Shown: in pieces, positions 16,801 to 25,565 of the stretch | Position numbering within the stretch: position 1 is the stretch's first letter | Layout: each line of letters begins with the position of its first letter | Assembly (NCBI GenBank): GCA_023406895.1 | Contig: JAEXTV010000014.1 | Location: 101,061-165,060, forward strand | Length of the DNA: 64,000 bases | Direction of reading: 5' to 3' | Origin: Bacillota bacterium | GTDB taxonomy: Bacteria; Bacillota; Clostridia; Christensenellales; SZUA-584 | Made by a program: the position numbers and the translations under genes | Notes under the pieces: generated by a model | Told to the model about the DNA's origin: nothing | The model's input: the letters and a program-made list of their open reading frames with translations, nothing else | The model's database searches: none

Positions 16801-17547
16801 GTCTTCGGCTTGTGACGCGGTGCCGTCGAACGTGACGTTATCAAGCCTTGTGAGAAACGTGGTATGGCGGCAGTGATCCGACCAGTACGTGTCGATCACG
16901 CGTAGCTCCGCGAGCGTGGGGTCGCGATGCTCTTCATTGCTAAAATAGTTCTGCACGAACATTAAATCGTCAAAGCTCATCGCGAGCGCGTAATCGCCGA
17001 GCAGATTTTTAAGAGCGCCTTCCCCGAATGTGCAAAAACCGTGCAAAACGGGGACATCGGGCGGCTCGGGCAGCGTTTCGGCGAGCGTGTCGGGCAGCAC
17101 GAAAGACGCTTCGCGCGACTCAACGGGGTTGATCACATATTTTTTGATATCATCGGCATCGGCGGGGGAGACGCCCGAAAGCACATAGACCGTCGCGCAT
17201 TTCACCGTGGGACGCTCACACCGCACCGCGAGCTCGCAGCACTGTGCCGCGCTGTCCGCGCGCTGGTCGTACTGTCCGGGCAGATATTCCACCGCGAATA
17301 CCTCGTCGTCGTCGGCGCGATCGAAATCACCGTAAAAAACAATATCGACGGGTGGTTCTGCAAATACCGTGCCGAGTGCGGCTTCAAAGCTACTCTCATC
17401 CATCCCCTCGATATCGTACCGTATCAATAGACGCACACGCTTAAGCGTCGTTTTGCCGAGCGTACTCTTAAAATCGGACAGCGCTTTTTTAGCCGCGATA
17501 TTGAAACCGTCCCTCTTCTCCACATAAATCCGTCTGACCTGTGACAT
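13852..17547 (-). CDS. purL: Phosphoribosylformylglycinamidine synthase, single-chain
   Basis: 1231 residues. It converts FGAR to FGAM in purine synthesis. An N-terminal PurS-like part, the ATP-binding AIR-synthase-type domains (HNHPTEIEPFGGAATCLGG) and a C-terminal class I glutamine amidotransferase are fused in one chain. The amidotransferase has AFPGTNCEID, the nucleophile in GICNGFQALI and a final HGEGRF. This long form is usual in many Clostridia and Proteobacteria; bacilli use separate PurS, PurL and PurQ. AAGGAG lies about 12 bases before the ATG. It is monocistronic, convergent with nothing and divergent from remB. Confidence 0.97.
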   Translation of the reverse strand: MSQVRRIYVEKRDGFNIAAKKALSDFKSTLGKTTLKRVRLLIRYDIEGMDESSFEAALGTVFAEPPVDIVFYGDFDRADDDEVFAVEYLPGQYDQRADSAAQCCELAVRCERPTVKCATVYVLSGVSPADADDIKKYVINPVESREASFVLPDTLAETLPEPPDVPVLHGFCTFGEGALKNLLGDYALAMSFDDLMFVQNYFSNEEHRDPTLAELRVIDTYWSDHCRHTTFLTRLDNVTFDGTASQAEDIYNEYLRARKVVYGDRKKDICLMDLATLYAKEAKKLGLMAGFDESDEINACSIRETVMVDGQPRDYLIMFKNETHNHPTEIEPFGGAATCLGGAIRDPLSGRSYVYHAMRVTGSGDPRERIEDTLPGKLPQRKISRGAAEGYSSYGNQIGLATGLVDEIYHDGYKAKRMEIGAVVGSAPADNVVRMTPQPGDYILLLGGATGRDGCGGATGSSKAHDKQSIDVCGAEVQKGNPLTERKLQRLFRNSAFSRRIKRCNDFGAGGVCVAIGELSDSVRVNLDLVRKKYEGLSGTELAISESQERMAVVIDPKDLDEVLALAAQENLHAAKVAEVTDAGRMELHWRGKPIVSISRAFLDTNGATATASARVADLLLNGLFDEPFTGSLSKRLDAMMNDLNICSKKGLIEMFDSTIGASSVVMPLGGANRITPMQAMAAKIAADGDCDTATLFSYGFDPYLMEKNPLLGAVYSVVLSLAKLTATGGDSSRAWLTFQEYFERMRTETSWGKPLAALLGAWWAQRNLGTPAIGGKDSMSGTFESIHVPPTLVSFALCTQNAAHVISPEFKKAGSGIYRARIRRGADGMPGFESIKEVYAKVQSGIVGGKITAACAVERGGILAAVAKMAFGNGIGARLSGCDLNELSGKAYGDIILEGDGLDFECIGQTGGTSIEVGGEAVTIDDLIEKYENTLAGVFPVHAQTPGEAPDELFDAKSIHIYTGPCGQPRVFIPAFPGTNCEIDSANAFTRAGGIAEPFVIRNLSAADIEYSIGEIVRRIGESQILMFPGGFSGGDEPDGSGKFIAALFREPRVKDAVQELLSRDGLILGICNGFQALIKLGLVPYGEIRDMTDDSPTLTFNAIGRHVSQAVRTRITSNASPWLMHCKPGDIHTVAVSHGEGRFAARMDEAAALFEAGQVATQYVDEAGKPTMGSGNPNGSLLAVEGLLSPDGRVFGKMAHSERYTKHTLKNIPGEKDQRIFESGVTYFL

Positions 17548-17606
17548 AATCCGTACAATCTCCTTCGTGTAAGGCCAAAGCCCCGGTTAAAAACTGATAT
17601 ATTTAA

Positions 17607-17635
17607 AGTATAATTGAAATTTTGTTCGGATGCAA
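17607..17635 (-). promoter_or_regulatory. purL promoter
   Basis: On the minus strand TTGCAT, a 17-base spacer and TATACT. The leader to the ATG is about 53 bases and shows no purine riboswitch. Confidence 0.65.
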
Positions 17636-17773
17636 GAACAGGACAATCGGCAAATAACAAAAAAGATGAGCAGTTTGTGAATTATGCAAATCTCTCTTTT
17701 AAAAGATGAGGATTTAGACTATAATATATATTATATAGTAGAGTTTTAAATCATACAGGCCGGAGGAAAGAGC

Positions 17774-18019
17774 ATGCTGCATATCGGCAAAGACGCCATG
17801 GTGCCGCTTAAGGACATCATATTGATACTCGATTATAAAGAAGCCATGACCAACGATGATACCCATAATTTTTTGAAAAAGCTCAAAGACAGCGCTCACC
17901 AGATATTCTTAGAGGAGTACAACATCAAATCTGTCATTGTGGCGCGGTTTCTCGAGAAGTATTTTATTTATTATTCTCCCATTTCTTCCGCCACACTCTA
18001 CAAACGTTCGAGATTATAA
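17774..18019 (+). CDS. remB: RemB-like DUF370 protein (YaaB)
   Basis: 81 residues. The sequence MLHIGKDAMVPLKDIILILDY and the position directly before gyrB match B. subtilis YaaB/RemB of the DUF370 family, whose relative RemA is a DNA-binding activator of matrix genes. CCGGAGG precedes the ATG. A TATAAT box lies near 17720. The recF gene that often precedes it is not here; purL is instead. Function in this organism is inferred from family and position only. Confidence 0.85.
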   Translation: MLHIGKDAMVPLKDIILILDYKEAMTNDDTHNFLKKLKDSAHQIFLEEYNIKSVIVARFLEKYFIYYSPISSATLYKRSRL

Positions 18020-18045
18020 CACTTATATAAATTAAGGAGACAGTC

Positions 18046-19956
18046 ATGCCAAGCAACCAAAATGAACAGCAATATGACGCCTCGCAGATTCAGGTTCTCG
18101 AAGGCCTGGAACCCGTGCGCAAAAGGCCCGGTATGTATATCGGGTCCACCGACGAACGTGGTCTGCACCATCTTGTTTACGAAGTGGTAGACAACTCGGT
18201 GGATGAGGCGATGGCCGGATATTGCGATAAAATTCAAGTGACGATTAAACAGGACGGGAGTGCGCTGATTGTGGACAACGGCCGCGGCATCCCCGTGGAT
18301 GTGCACCCCAAGGTGGGTAAGTCCTCGCTCGAGGTGGCGCTCACGATGCTGCACGCGGGCGGCAAGTTCGGCGACGGCGGCTACAAGGTGTCGGGCGGTT
18401 TGCACGGCGTCGGCGTATCCGTTGTGAACGCGCTTTCCAAAAAGCTCGTGGCACAGGTACGGCGTGACGGCAAGATTTACGAGATGTCGTTTTTGCGCGG
18501 CGAACCGCAGGGCGATATCTGTGTGGTCGGCGATGCGGATGACACGGGCACATCGATACAGTTCTGGCCTGATGACGAAATATTCGAGACAATCGATTTC
18601 GCGTTTGATACGCTGCGCGCGCGCATGCGCGAGCTTGCCTTTTTGAACGGCGGTGTGCGTATACTGATGACTGACGAGAGAAAAGACCAGCATTATGATT
18701 ACTGCTTTGAGGGCGGCATCAGTTCGTTTGTCAAATTTTTAAACAAGAATAAGCCGACGCTGCATGAATCACCGATTTACCTCTGCACCGAGAAGGACAC
18801 CACCGTGGTGGAAATCGCAATGCAGTATAACGATTCGTACAACGAAAATCTATTCACCTACGCGAACAACATACCGACGCATGAGGGCGGCACGCATCTG
18901 ATGGGCTTTAAATCGGGGCTTACGCGTGTGATGAACGACTATGCGCGGCGTTTCGGTATGATCAAGGAGAAGGATGAAAACCTTGCGGGAGAAGACATCC
19001 GCGAGGGGCTCACCGCGGTGATCAGCGTGAAAATATGCGAGCCGCAGTTTGAAGGGCAGACAAAAACCAAACTCGGAAACAGCGAGGTACGCCCGCTTGT
19101 GGACAGCGCGCTGGCGGACGGATTAAAAACGTTTCTTGAGGAAAACCCCGCTGTGGCAAAGGAAATATTAAACAAGTGCCTGATTGCGCGGCACGCGCGT
19201 GAAGCGGCGCGCAAGGCGCGCGAGCTGACCCGCCGTAAATCCGCGCTCGAAAGCGCTGCTCTGCCCGGTAAGCTTGCGGACTGCAGCGAGCGCGACGCCT
19301 CCAAGTGCGAGATATTCCTCGTGGAGGGCGACAGCGCGGGCGGCAGCGCCAAGCAGGGCCGCGACCGGCGGTTTCAGGCAATACTGCCGCTGCGCGGCAA
19401 GATACTGAACGTGGAAAAAACGCGGCAGGACAAGGCGCTTGCAAACGCAGAGATCCGCACGATGGCCACCGCTTTCGGCGCGGGCATCGGGGAGGAATTC
19501 GATGTGAGCAAGTTGCGGTACAACCGCATCATCTGCATGACGGATGCCGACGTGGACGGCAGCCATATCCGTATATTGATGCTCACTTTTTTCTACCGCT
19601 ATATGCGCGAGCTGATTGACGGCGGGCATGTTTACATTGCGCAGCCGCCGCTTTACAAGGTGGTTAAAAACAAGGTGGAAAAATACATTTACAGCGATGA
19701 GGGGCTGGAAAAATATTTAACAGAGATCGGCCGCGAAGGCATCGCCATTCAGCGCTACAAAGGCCTCGGCGAAATGAACCCCGAGCAGCTCTGGGAAACC
19801 ACGATGGATCCCGATCACCGTACGCTGCTTCAGGTCTCGATTGAGAATGCGATTGAGGCGGAAGAAATATTCACGATACTGATGGGTGATGCGGTGGAGC
19901 CAAGGCGTGAATTCATAGAACAGAACGCCAAGCTCGTGATGAATTTGGACATTTAA
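18046..19956 (+). CDS. gyrB: DNA gyrase subunit B
   Basis: 636 residues. The GHKL ATPase (LEPVRKRPGMYIGST, DNGRGIPVDVHPK, GGLHGVGVSVVNALS) is followed by the transducer and the TOPRIM domain (EGDSAGGSAKQGRDRRFQAI, DADVDGSHI) and the tail that contacts GyrA. AAGGAGA lies before the ATG. It is the middle gene of remB-gyrB-gyrA. The TOPRIM quinolone-contact region looks ordinary. Confidence 0.98.
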   Translation: MPSNQNEQQYDASQIQVLEGLEPVRKRPGMYIGSTDERGLHHLVYEVVDNSVDEAMAGYCDKIQVTIKQDGSALIVDNGRGIPVDVHPKVGKSSLEVALTMLHAGGKFGDGGYKVSGGLHGVGVSVVNALSKKLVAQVRRDGKIYEMSFLRGEPQGDICVVGDADDTGTSIQFWPDDEIFETIDFAFDTLRARMRELAFLNGGVRILMTDERKDQHYDYCFEGGISSFVKFLNKNKPTLHESPIYLCTEKDTTVVEIAMQYNDSYNENLFTYANNIPTHEGGTHLMGFKSGLTRVMNDYARRFGMIKEKDENLAGEDIREGLTAVISVKICEPQFEGQTKTKLGNSEVRPLVDSALADGLKTFLEENPAVAKEILNKCLIARHAREAARKARELTRRKSALESAALPGKLADCSERDASKCEIFLVEGDSAGGSAKQGRDRRFQAILPLRGKILNVEKTRQDKALANAEIRTMATAFGAGIGEEFDVSKLRYNRIICMTDADVDGSHIRILMLTFFYRYMRELIDGGHVYIAQPPLYKVVKNKVEKYIYSDEGLEKYLTEIGREGIAIQRYKGLGEMNPEQLWETTMDPDHRTLLQVSIENAIEAEEIFTILMGDAVEPRREFIEQNAKLVMNLDI

Positions 19957-19969
19957 GGGGTGGACAAAA

Positions 19970-22426
19970 TTGGACGAAAAAAGAAAAGCGATTCAGCCGA
20001 TTCATATAGAAAAAGAAATGAAGACATCGTTCATCTCATATGCGATGGCGGTGATTATCAACCGCGCGCTGCCTGATGTGCGCGACGGACTTAAGCCCGT
20101 TCACCGTCGAATCCTCTATTCGATGAGCGAGCTCGGAAATACGCCGGATAAACCCTACAGAAAATCCGCACGTATTGTGGGCGACGTGCTCGGCAAATAC
20201 CATCCGCACGGCGATTCGGCCGTGTATATGGCAATGGTGCGTATGGCGCAGGATTTTTCGACGCGTCATCTGCTCGTATCGGGGCACGGCAACTTTGGCA
20301 GCGTGGATGGCGACTCACCCGCGGCAATGCGTTATACCGAGGCGCGGCTATCGCCCATTTCGATGGAGCTGCTTCGAGACCTTGAAAAAGACACGGTGGA
20401 TTTTTACCCGAACTTCGACGAAACACTGATGCAGCCCACGGTACTGCCGTCAAAATACCCGAACCTGCTCGTCAACGGCTCGGGCGGCATCGCGGTGGGT
20501 ATGGCCACCAACATTCCGCCGCACAACCTCGGCGAGGTCATCAACGCGGCGGTGTGCCTGATTGACGACCCGGACGCGGACGTGCAGGACCTTATGCAGC
20601 ATGTGAAGGGGCCGGACTTTCCGACGGGCGGCATTGTGATGGGCACGGCGGGTATCACACAGGCGTATCACACGGGGCGCGGCAAAATCTGCGTGCGCGC
20701 AAAGGCCGAAATTGAGGAGTTCAAGGCGGGGCGTCAGCGCATTATCGTCAACGAAATCCCGTATCAGGTGAACAAGGCGGCGCTGATTACGCGCATTGCC
20801 GAACTCGTGCAGGACAAGCATATTGAAGGCATATCGGATATTCGCGACGAGAGCGACAAACGCGGTATGCGCATTGTGATTGAGCTCAAGCGCGATGTGA
20901 ACGCCAACGTGATATTGAACCGGCTTTACAAGCACACGCAGATGCAGGATACGTTCGGTGTGATCATGATTGCGCTTGTGGACGGCGAGCCCAAGGTGCT
21001 CAATCTCAAGGAACTGCTGTATCACTACCTTGAGCACCAAAAAGTTGTGATTGTTCGGCGCACAAAGTTTGACCTCGAAAAAGCCGAAGCGCGCGCACAT
21101 ATATTGGAAGGCCTCATTATCGCGCTGGATAACATCGACGAGGTCGTCGATCTGATCAAAAAATCGCCCGATGTACCGTCCGCAAGAGACGGCCTCATGA
21201 CACGCTTCGGGCTCAGTGACAAACAGGCTCAGGCGATACTTGATATGCGTCTGCAGCGGCTGACGGGCCTCGAACGCGACAAGATCGTGGCCGAGTACGA
21301 AAAACTGCTCGAGCGCATCGCGTATTTGCAGCAGATACTCGCAACGCCGCAGATGGTGCTGGATATCATTAAAGAAGAAATGCTCGAGATCAGGGACAAA
21401 TACGCGGACGAGCGCCGCACGGAAATTACGTTCAGCGCCGACGACATTGATCTTGACGAACTGATACAGGAAGAGGAGATGGTGGTGACGCTGACGCACT
21501 TCGGGTACGCCAAGCGCATCCGCTCTGATGCCTACCGGACGCAAAAACGCGGCGGCAAGGGCGTCACGGGCATGTCCACACGCGAGGAGGATTTCGCGGA
21601 GCACGTGATGGTGACATCCACGCATGCGCATCTGCTGTTCTTTACGAATCAGGGCAGGGTATACCGCCGCAAATGCTACGATCTGCCCGAGACGGGGCGC
21701 ATGGCCAAAGGCATGGCCATCGTCAATCTGCTGCAGCTCGACGCGGGTGAAAAGGTGTCCGCGGTGTTCCCGATCAACGATTTCTCGGATGACACGATGC
21801 TCGTGATCGCAACCAAAAACGGTTTTATCAAAAAGACATCCGTCAGTGCGTTTAAAAACATCCGCCAGAACGGCCTGATTGCTGTGGGCCTGCGCGATGG
21901 CGACGAACTGATCAGCGTGCGCGAAACGAGCGGCAAAGATGAGCTGATCGTGGGCACGGCTCAGGGTATGTCGGTGATGTTCGCGGAGGAAGATGTGCGC
22001 GATATGGGCCGCACGGCGATGGGTGTGAAGGCGGTGGCGCTGCGTGAGGGAGACGCGGTGGTCGGTATGGACATTGTGCGCCCCGACTGCGATGTGCTTG
22101 TGATTTCAGAAAACGGGTACGGAAAGCGTACCCCGGTTACCGAGTACAAGGTGCAAAAACGTGCGGGTATCGGCATCAAAACGCTGAAAGTCACAGAAAA
22201 AACGGGCAGCCTGTGTGCCATCGGTATGGTGGATGGCAGCGAGGACATTATGCTCATCAATGACGCGGGCGTGATTATTCGCACGCGTGTGGACGAAATC
22301 TCCGTGTTCGGGCGCGATACGCAGGGCGTTAAGCTCATGAATGTGGATGAAGAGACGCGTGTGGTGTCTGCGGCGCTCGTTCCGCACGACGACGAGGAAG
22401 GCGAGACAGAGCAGATCACAGAATAG
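19970..22426 (+). CDS. gyrA: DNA gyrase subunit A
   Basis: 818 residues. The winged-helix breakage-reunion domain carries AMRYTEARLSPI with the catalytic tyrosine. The C-terminal beta-pinwheel contains the GyrA box QKRGGKG that distinguishes gyrase from topoisomerase IV. TTG at 19970 follows AAGGGGTGG by about 7 bases. The quinolone-contact segment reads HPHGDSAVYMAMVRMAQ: the serine at E. coli position 83 is kept, but position 87, normally Asp or Glu, is Met. Confidence 0.97.
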   Translation: MDEKRKAIQPIHIEKEMKTSFISYAMAVIINRALPDVRDGLKPVHRRILYSMSELGNTPDKPYRKSARIVGDVLGKYHPHGDSAVYMAMVRMAQDFSTRHLLVSGHGNFGSVDGDSPAAMRYTEARLSPISMELLRDLEKDTVDFYPNFDETLMQPTVLPSKYPNLLVNGSGGIAVGMATNIPPHNLGEVINAAVCLIDDPDADVQDLMQHVKGPDFPTGGIVMGTAGITQAYHTGRGKICVRAKAEIEEFKAGRQRIIVNEIPYQVNKAALITRIAELVQDKHIEGISDIRDESDKRGMRIVIELKRDVNANVILNRLYKHTQMQDTFGVIMIALVDGEPKVLNLKELLYHYLEHQKVVIVRRTKFDLEKAEARAHILEGLIIALDNIDEVVDLIKKSPDVPSARDGLMTRFGLSDKQAQAILDMRLQRLTGLERDKIVAEYEKLLERIAYLQQILATPQMVLDIIKEEMLEIRDKYADERRTEITFSADDIDLDELIQEEEMVVTLTHFGYAKRIRSDAYRTQKRGGKGVTGMSTREEDFAEHVMVTSTHAHLLFFTNQGRVYRRKCYDLPETGRMAKGMAIVNLLQLDAGEKVSAVFPINDFSDDTMLVIATKNGFIKKTSVSAFKNIRQNGLIAVGLRDGDELISVRETSGKDELIVGTAQGMSVMFAEEDVRDMGRTAMGVKAVALREGDAVVGMDIVRPDCDVLVISENGYGKRTPVTEYKVQKRAGIGIKTLKVTEKTGSLCAIGMVDGSEDIMLINDAGVIIRTRVDEISVFGRDTQGVKLMNVDEETRVVSAALVPHDDEEGETEQITE

Positions 22427-22453
22427 CCCCAAATATGGCAGCTTTGCCCTGAC

Positions 22454-22580
22454 AAGGAATACAAATTTTTGTAGAGACTATTGCATTCGCATACCACATG
22501 TTGTACAATTCGTTTTGACAGTGAATTGTACACAAAGCGGTGGCTCTACAAAAAACAACCGCGATATAAGCGTATTCCTT
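22454..22580. repeat. Three nested perfect inverted repeats (structured intergenic element)
   Basis: AAGGAATAC (22454) pairs with GTATTCCTT (22572). TTTTTGTAGAG (22466) pairs with CTCTACAAAAA (22544). TGTACAATTC (22502) pairs with GAATTGTACA (22523). The arms nest around one axis and give 30 perfect pairs. No ORF or known riboswitch is recognised. It lies between gyrA and the solute-binding gene. Confidence 0.75.
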
Positions 22581-22645
22581 CAAAGCGCAAAGATTTGCGA
22601 AGCATGTAGAGGGGGCTTAACGTGTTGAAGGAATATGCAAAGGAT

Positions 22646-22705
22646 ACGGGAGAGGCTTTTTGCCTCTCCCGTGTTGAAATTGCGGAATCCCGAAAGGCTT
22701 TCGGG
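22646..22705 (+). other. Two perfect hairpins before the solute-binding gene
   Basis: ACGGGAGAGGC and GCCTCTCCCGT form an 11-bp stem around TTTTT (22646-22672). CCCGAAAG and CTTTCGGG form an 8-bp stem with a one-base loop in DNA (22689-22705). No T run follows either, so they are not ordinary terminators. AGGAG for the next gene follows at 22715. A 36-codon frame (22622-22732) spans them, but the structure argues for RNA. Confidence 0.6.
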
Positions 22706-22728
22706 GTGCCAATCAGGAGTTTATTGCT

Positions 22729-23619
22729 TTGAGGTATAAAAAAAGACGTTTTTGGCTCATCAAGCAAAAGCATTTAAGAATGATCATCGGTATTGCGATT
22801 GTGCTCGCTGTTGTCGCGATCGTATTTTTTATCCTTTCCATCACAGGCCACCAAGCGAATAAGCAGAATGCTGTGGACAGCGTCGCCGCCACGGGTATGG
22901 TTAGTGTCGGCCTTCGGGGTGATTTAAACAAGCTTTGCACTTATAACGAAGACCAAAAGGTGTTTGAAGGCTTTGAAAAGGACCTCGCTGAGGAAATTAT
23001 CAGGCGTATCTTCGGCGACGACATGCTCATCAACTATGTTGACGTGAATACCGAGACGCGAACCGCTTACTTAAAGCGCGGTGATATTGATATTGCGCTC
23101 GGCGCCGCAACCTATTTCAAGCTGAGCGGCATCACGTATTCGATGCCGTATTTTTCCGACGGCAGCGCCTTTCTTGTGATGGAAGACAAAACGCAGCGCA
23201 TGCAGAACCTGTCGGGCAAAACCATCGGCATTGTTCAGGGGTCAATGCACGCGCAGGAAGGCGATACGAAAAAGGACGAGAAAGCCACGCTGATGTCCGA
23301 CTATTTGAAAAAGCTCGAGATTGAAGCAGGCGTCAAAATATACGCGTCGTATCCGGAGGCGATCAATGCGCTGCGCGATGGGTTTGTGGATGCGGTGTGT
23401 GCGAGTGAAACGGTACTGACGCAATATGGCAAACCCGGTATGCTCATGCTGCCCGAACGGTTTATGCCGAATGATTATGTTGTTTGCATCTCCGGTTCGC
23501 TGGGGCTGTTCTCCGAAGCGGTGGATGACGCGATCGCGGCGATAAAAGCCGACGGCACACTGCAGTCGATGATGGACAAATGGAATCTGGTTAATTACTC
23601 TGAGCTTGAAGAACAATAG
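22729..23619 (+). CDS. Amino-acid ABC transporter substrate-binding protein, membrane-anchored
   Basis: 296 residues. A basic N-terminus and one hydrophobic helix (residues about 17-40, without a lipobox cysteine) act as a signal anchor for a family 3 solute-binding domain (VSVGLRGDLNKLC, GFEKDLAEEIIRRIFG, GKTIGIVQGSMHAQEG). The ligand is probably a polar amino acid. No permease or ATPase gene is adjacent, so it may serve a transporter elsewhere or a sensory role. TTG at 22729 follows AGGAG by 9 bases. nadE starts 27 bases downstream. Confidence 0.82.
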   Translation: MRYKKRRFWLIKQKHLRMIIGIAIVLAVVAIVFFILSITGHQANKQNAVDSVAATGMVSVGLRGDLNKLCTYNEDQKVFEGFEKDLAEEIIRRIFGDDMLINYVDVNTETRTAYLKRGDIDIALGAATYFKLSGITYSMPYFSDGSAFLVMEDKTQRMQNLSGKTIGIVQGSMHAQEGDTKKDEKATLMSDYLKKLEIEAGVKIYASYPEAINALRDGFVDAVCASETVLTQYGKPGMLMLPERFMPNDYVVCISGSLGLFSEAVDDAIAAIKADGTLQSMMDKWNLVNYSELEEQ

Positions 23620-23646
23620 TTTACATGTGACCATATGGAGGATTAA

Positions 23647-25551
23647 ATGAATACGGGACTCATCAGGGTGGCCGCGGCCGTGCCGGAAGTGGCGGTTGGG
23701 AACGTTAAAAAGAATAAAGCTTGCATTGCCGCGATGATGATGGACGCGGAGAAAAACGGGGTGTCTGTGGCGGCTTTCCCGGAGCTTTGTATCACGTCTT
23801 ATACGCTCGGTGATCTGTTTCGCCAGAGAAGCGTGATCGAACAGAGTGAGAAATATCTGTCTGAACTGCTCGAAGAAACAAAAGGCTTAGGCGTGCTCGC
23901 TGTTGTGGGGATGCCTGTGTTTGCAAACGATAAGCTCTACAACACGGCCGTCGTGTTTCAAGCGGGAAAGCTGCTCGGCGTTGTTCCAAAGGCCTATCTT
24001 CCCAACTATTCGGAGTATTATGAGCAGCGCTGGTTTACGTCGGGGCTCGATGTGTCGAATCAGACGGTTCGGCTTGCGGGGCAGACCGTGCCGTTTGGCA
24101 CAGATATTCTGTTTGAATGCAGCCAGGTTCCAGAGCTTGTGCTTGGCGTTGAGCTTTGCGAAGATCTTTGGGTGCCTTTCCCGCCGCACGGGTATCAGGC
24201 GATGGCCGGTGCGACGCTGTTTATCAACATATCGGCCAGCAACGAGCTGGCGGGCAAGAGCGAATACCGCGCGGAAATGATCAAGCATCAGTCGGGGCGT
24301 TTTGTGAGCGCGTATGTGTACGTATCGGCCGGCCCGGGCGAATCGACCACGGATACCGTGTTCGGCGGGCATGCCGTGATTGCAGAAAACGGTTATCTGA
24401 TCGCCGAGTCCGAGCGGTTCTCTTTCGAAAAGCATATGACGGTGACCGAGATCGACTTGCACCGGCTGATCCATGATCGTATGCTTAAAAACACATTTAT
24501 GATCAACGACACACCGCGTTCATACCGCCGTGTGTGCTTCAATGCGAGCGACACGCAGCCCAAATTCAGAACCGTTGATAAAATGCCGTTTGTACCTGGC
24601 GAGCCTGCCGTGCGGGATGCACGCTGCAATGAGGTTTTCAATATTCAGGTGACGGCGCTCGAGCGCCGGCTTCGGCATACCGGCTCAAAGCATATGGTGA
24701 TCGGCGTTTCGGGCGGCCTCGATTCGGCGCTCGCGCTGATGGTGGCCTGCGAGGCGGCCGTGCGCGCGGGGCTTAAAAAAGACGCCGTGGTCGGCGTCGT
24801 GATGCCGGGCTTTGGGAGCACCGAAGCCACGCAGAATCTTGCAAGGCGGCTCGTGAAAGCCACGGGGGCTACGCTCAAAGAAATCAGCATTGTGGATGCG
24901 GCCAAATCACATCTTGAAGATTTAGGCCATGGCGGGGAGGCGGACATCACCTATGAAAACGCACAGGCACGTGAGCGCACACAGGTGCTGATGGATCTTG
25001 CCAATCAGTTTGGCGGCATTGTGGTGGGCACGGGAGACTTATCCGAGCTGGCTCTCGGGTTTTGCACCTATGCGGGCGATCAGATTTCGATGTACGGCGT
25101 GAATGCGGGCGTTGCCAAAACGCTGATCAAGGAGATCGTGCTTTATGTGTCGCGCGAGGATGATATTTTAGGGCCCATCGCACGAGAAATCGTGGCGATA
25201 CCGCCATCGCCCGAGCTGCTGCCGCCCGGAACGGGCAGCGAGCGTCAGGATACGCAAAAGCAGATCGGACCGTATGATTTGAATGATTTTTTCATGTATT
25301 ATATGCTGCGTTTCCAAATGACACCCCAAAAAATACTGCTGCTCGCGACGAACGCTTTTGATGAATACACGCATGAGCAGATCAAGGATCAACTCAAGAA
25401 ATTCTATAAGCGGTTTATTTCCTCACAGTTTAAGCGTTCGTGTATGCCCGACGGCCCCAAGGTGGGCAGTGTGTCGCTGTCACCGCGCGGTGATTGGCGC
25501 ATGCCGTCTGACGCGGAAGCCGATCTGTGGATTTCAGAGCTCGACGGCTGA
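23647..25551 (+). CDS. nadE: Glutamine-dependent NAD+ synthetase
   Basis: 634 residues. An N-terminal nitrilase-type glutaminase domain (FPELCITSYTLGDLF, LGVELCEDLWVPFPP with the nucleophile cysteine) feeds ammonia to the C-terminal synthetase (GVSGGLDSALAL, GTGDLSELALGFCTY). It amidates nicotinic acid adenine dinucleotide in the last step to NAD. GGAGG lies before the ATG. It is followed after 14 bases by an NAD(P)-dependent glycerol-1-phosphate dehydrogenase. Confidence 0.96.
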   Translation: MNTGLIRVAAAVPEVAVGNVKKNKACIAAMMMDAEKNGVSVAAFPELCITSYTLGDLFRQRSVIEQSEKYLSELLEETKGLGVLAVVGMPVFANDKLYNTAVVFQAGKLLGVVPKAYLPNYSEYYEQRWFTSGLDVSNQTVRLAGQTVPFGTDILFECSQVPELVLGVELCEDLWVPFPPHGYQAMAGATLFINISASNELAGKSEYRAEMIKHQSGRFVSAYVYVSAGPGESTTDTVFGGHAVIAENGYLIAESERFSFEKHMTVTEIDLHRLIHDRMLKNTFMINDTPRSYRRVCFNASDTQPKFRTVDKMPFVPGEPAVRDARCNEVFNIQVTALERRLRHTGSKHMVIGVSGGLDSALALMVACEAAVRAGLKKDAVVGVVMPGFGSTEATQNLARRLVKATGATLKEISIVDAAKSHLEDLGHGGEADITYENAQARERTQVLMDLANQFGGIVVGTGDLSELALGFCTYAGDQISMYGVNAGVAKTLIKEIVLYVSREDDILGPIAREIVAIPPSPELLPPGTGSERQDTQKQIGPYDLNDFFMYYMLRFQMTPQKILLLATNAFDEYTHEQIKDQLKKFYKRFISSQFKRSCMPDGPKVGSVSLSPRGDWRMPSDAEADLWISELDG

Positions 25552-25565
25552 AGAAGGGCACATCA

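Noticed and set aside
20450..21631. 393-codon ORF antisense to gyrA
   Set aside because: Shadow frame; the gyrA frame is unambiguous and no ribosome binding site or domain is seen.
22622..22732. 36-codon ORF with GTG start and good AGAGGGGG site, stop overlapping the next TTG
   Set aside because: It runs through two perfect hairpins and has no recognisable product. The structure explains the sequence better, although a leader peptide is not excluded.
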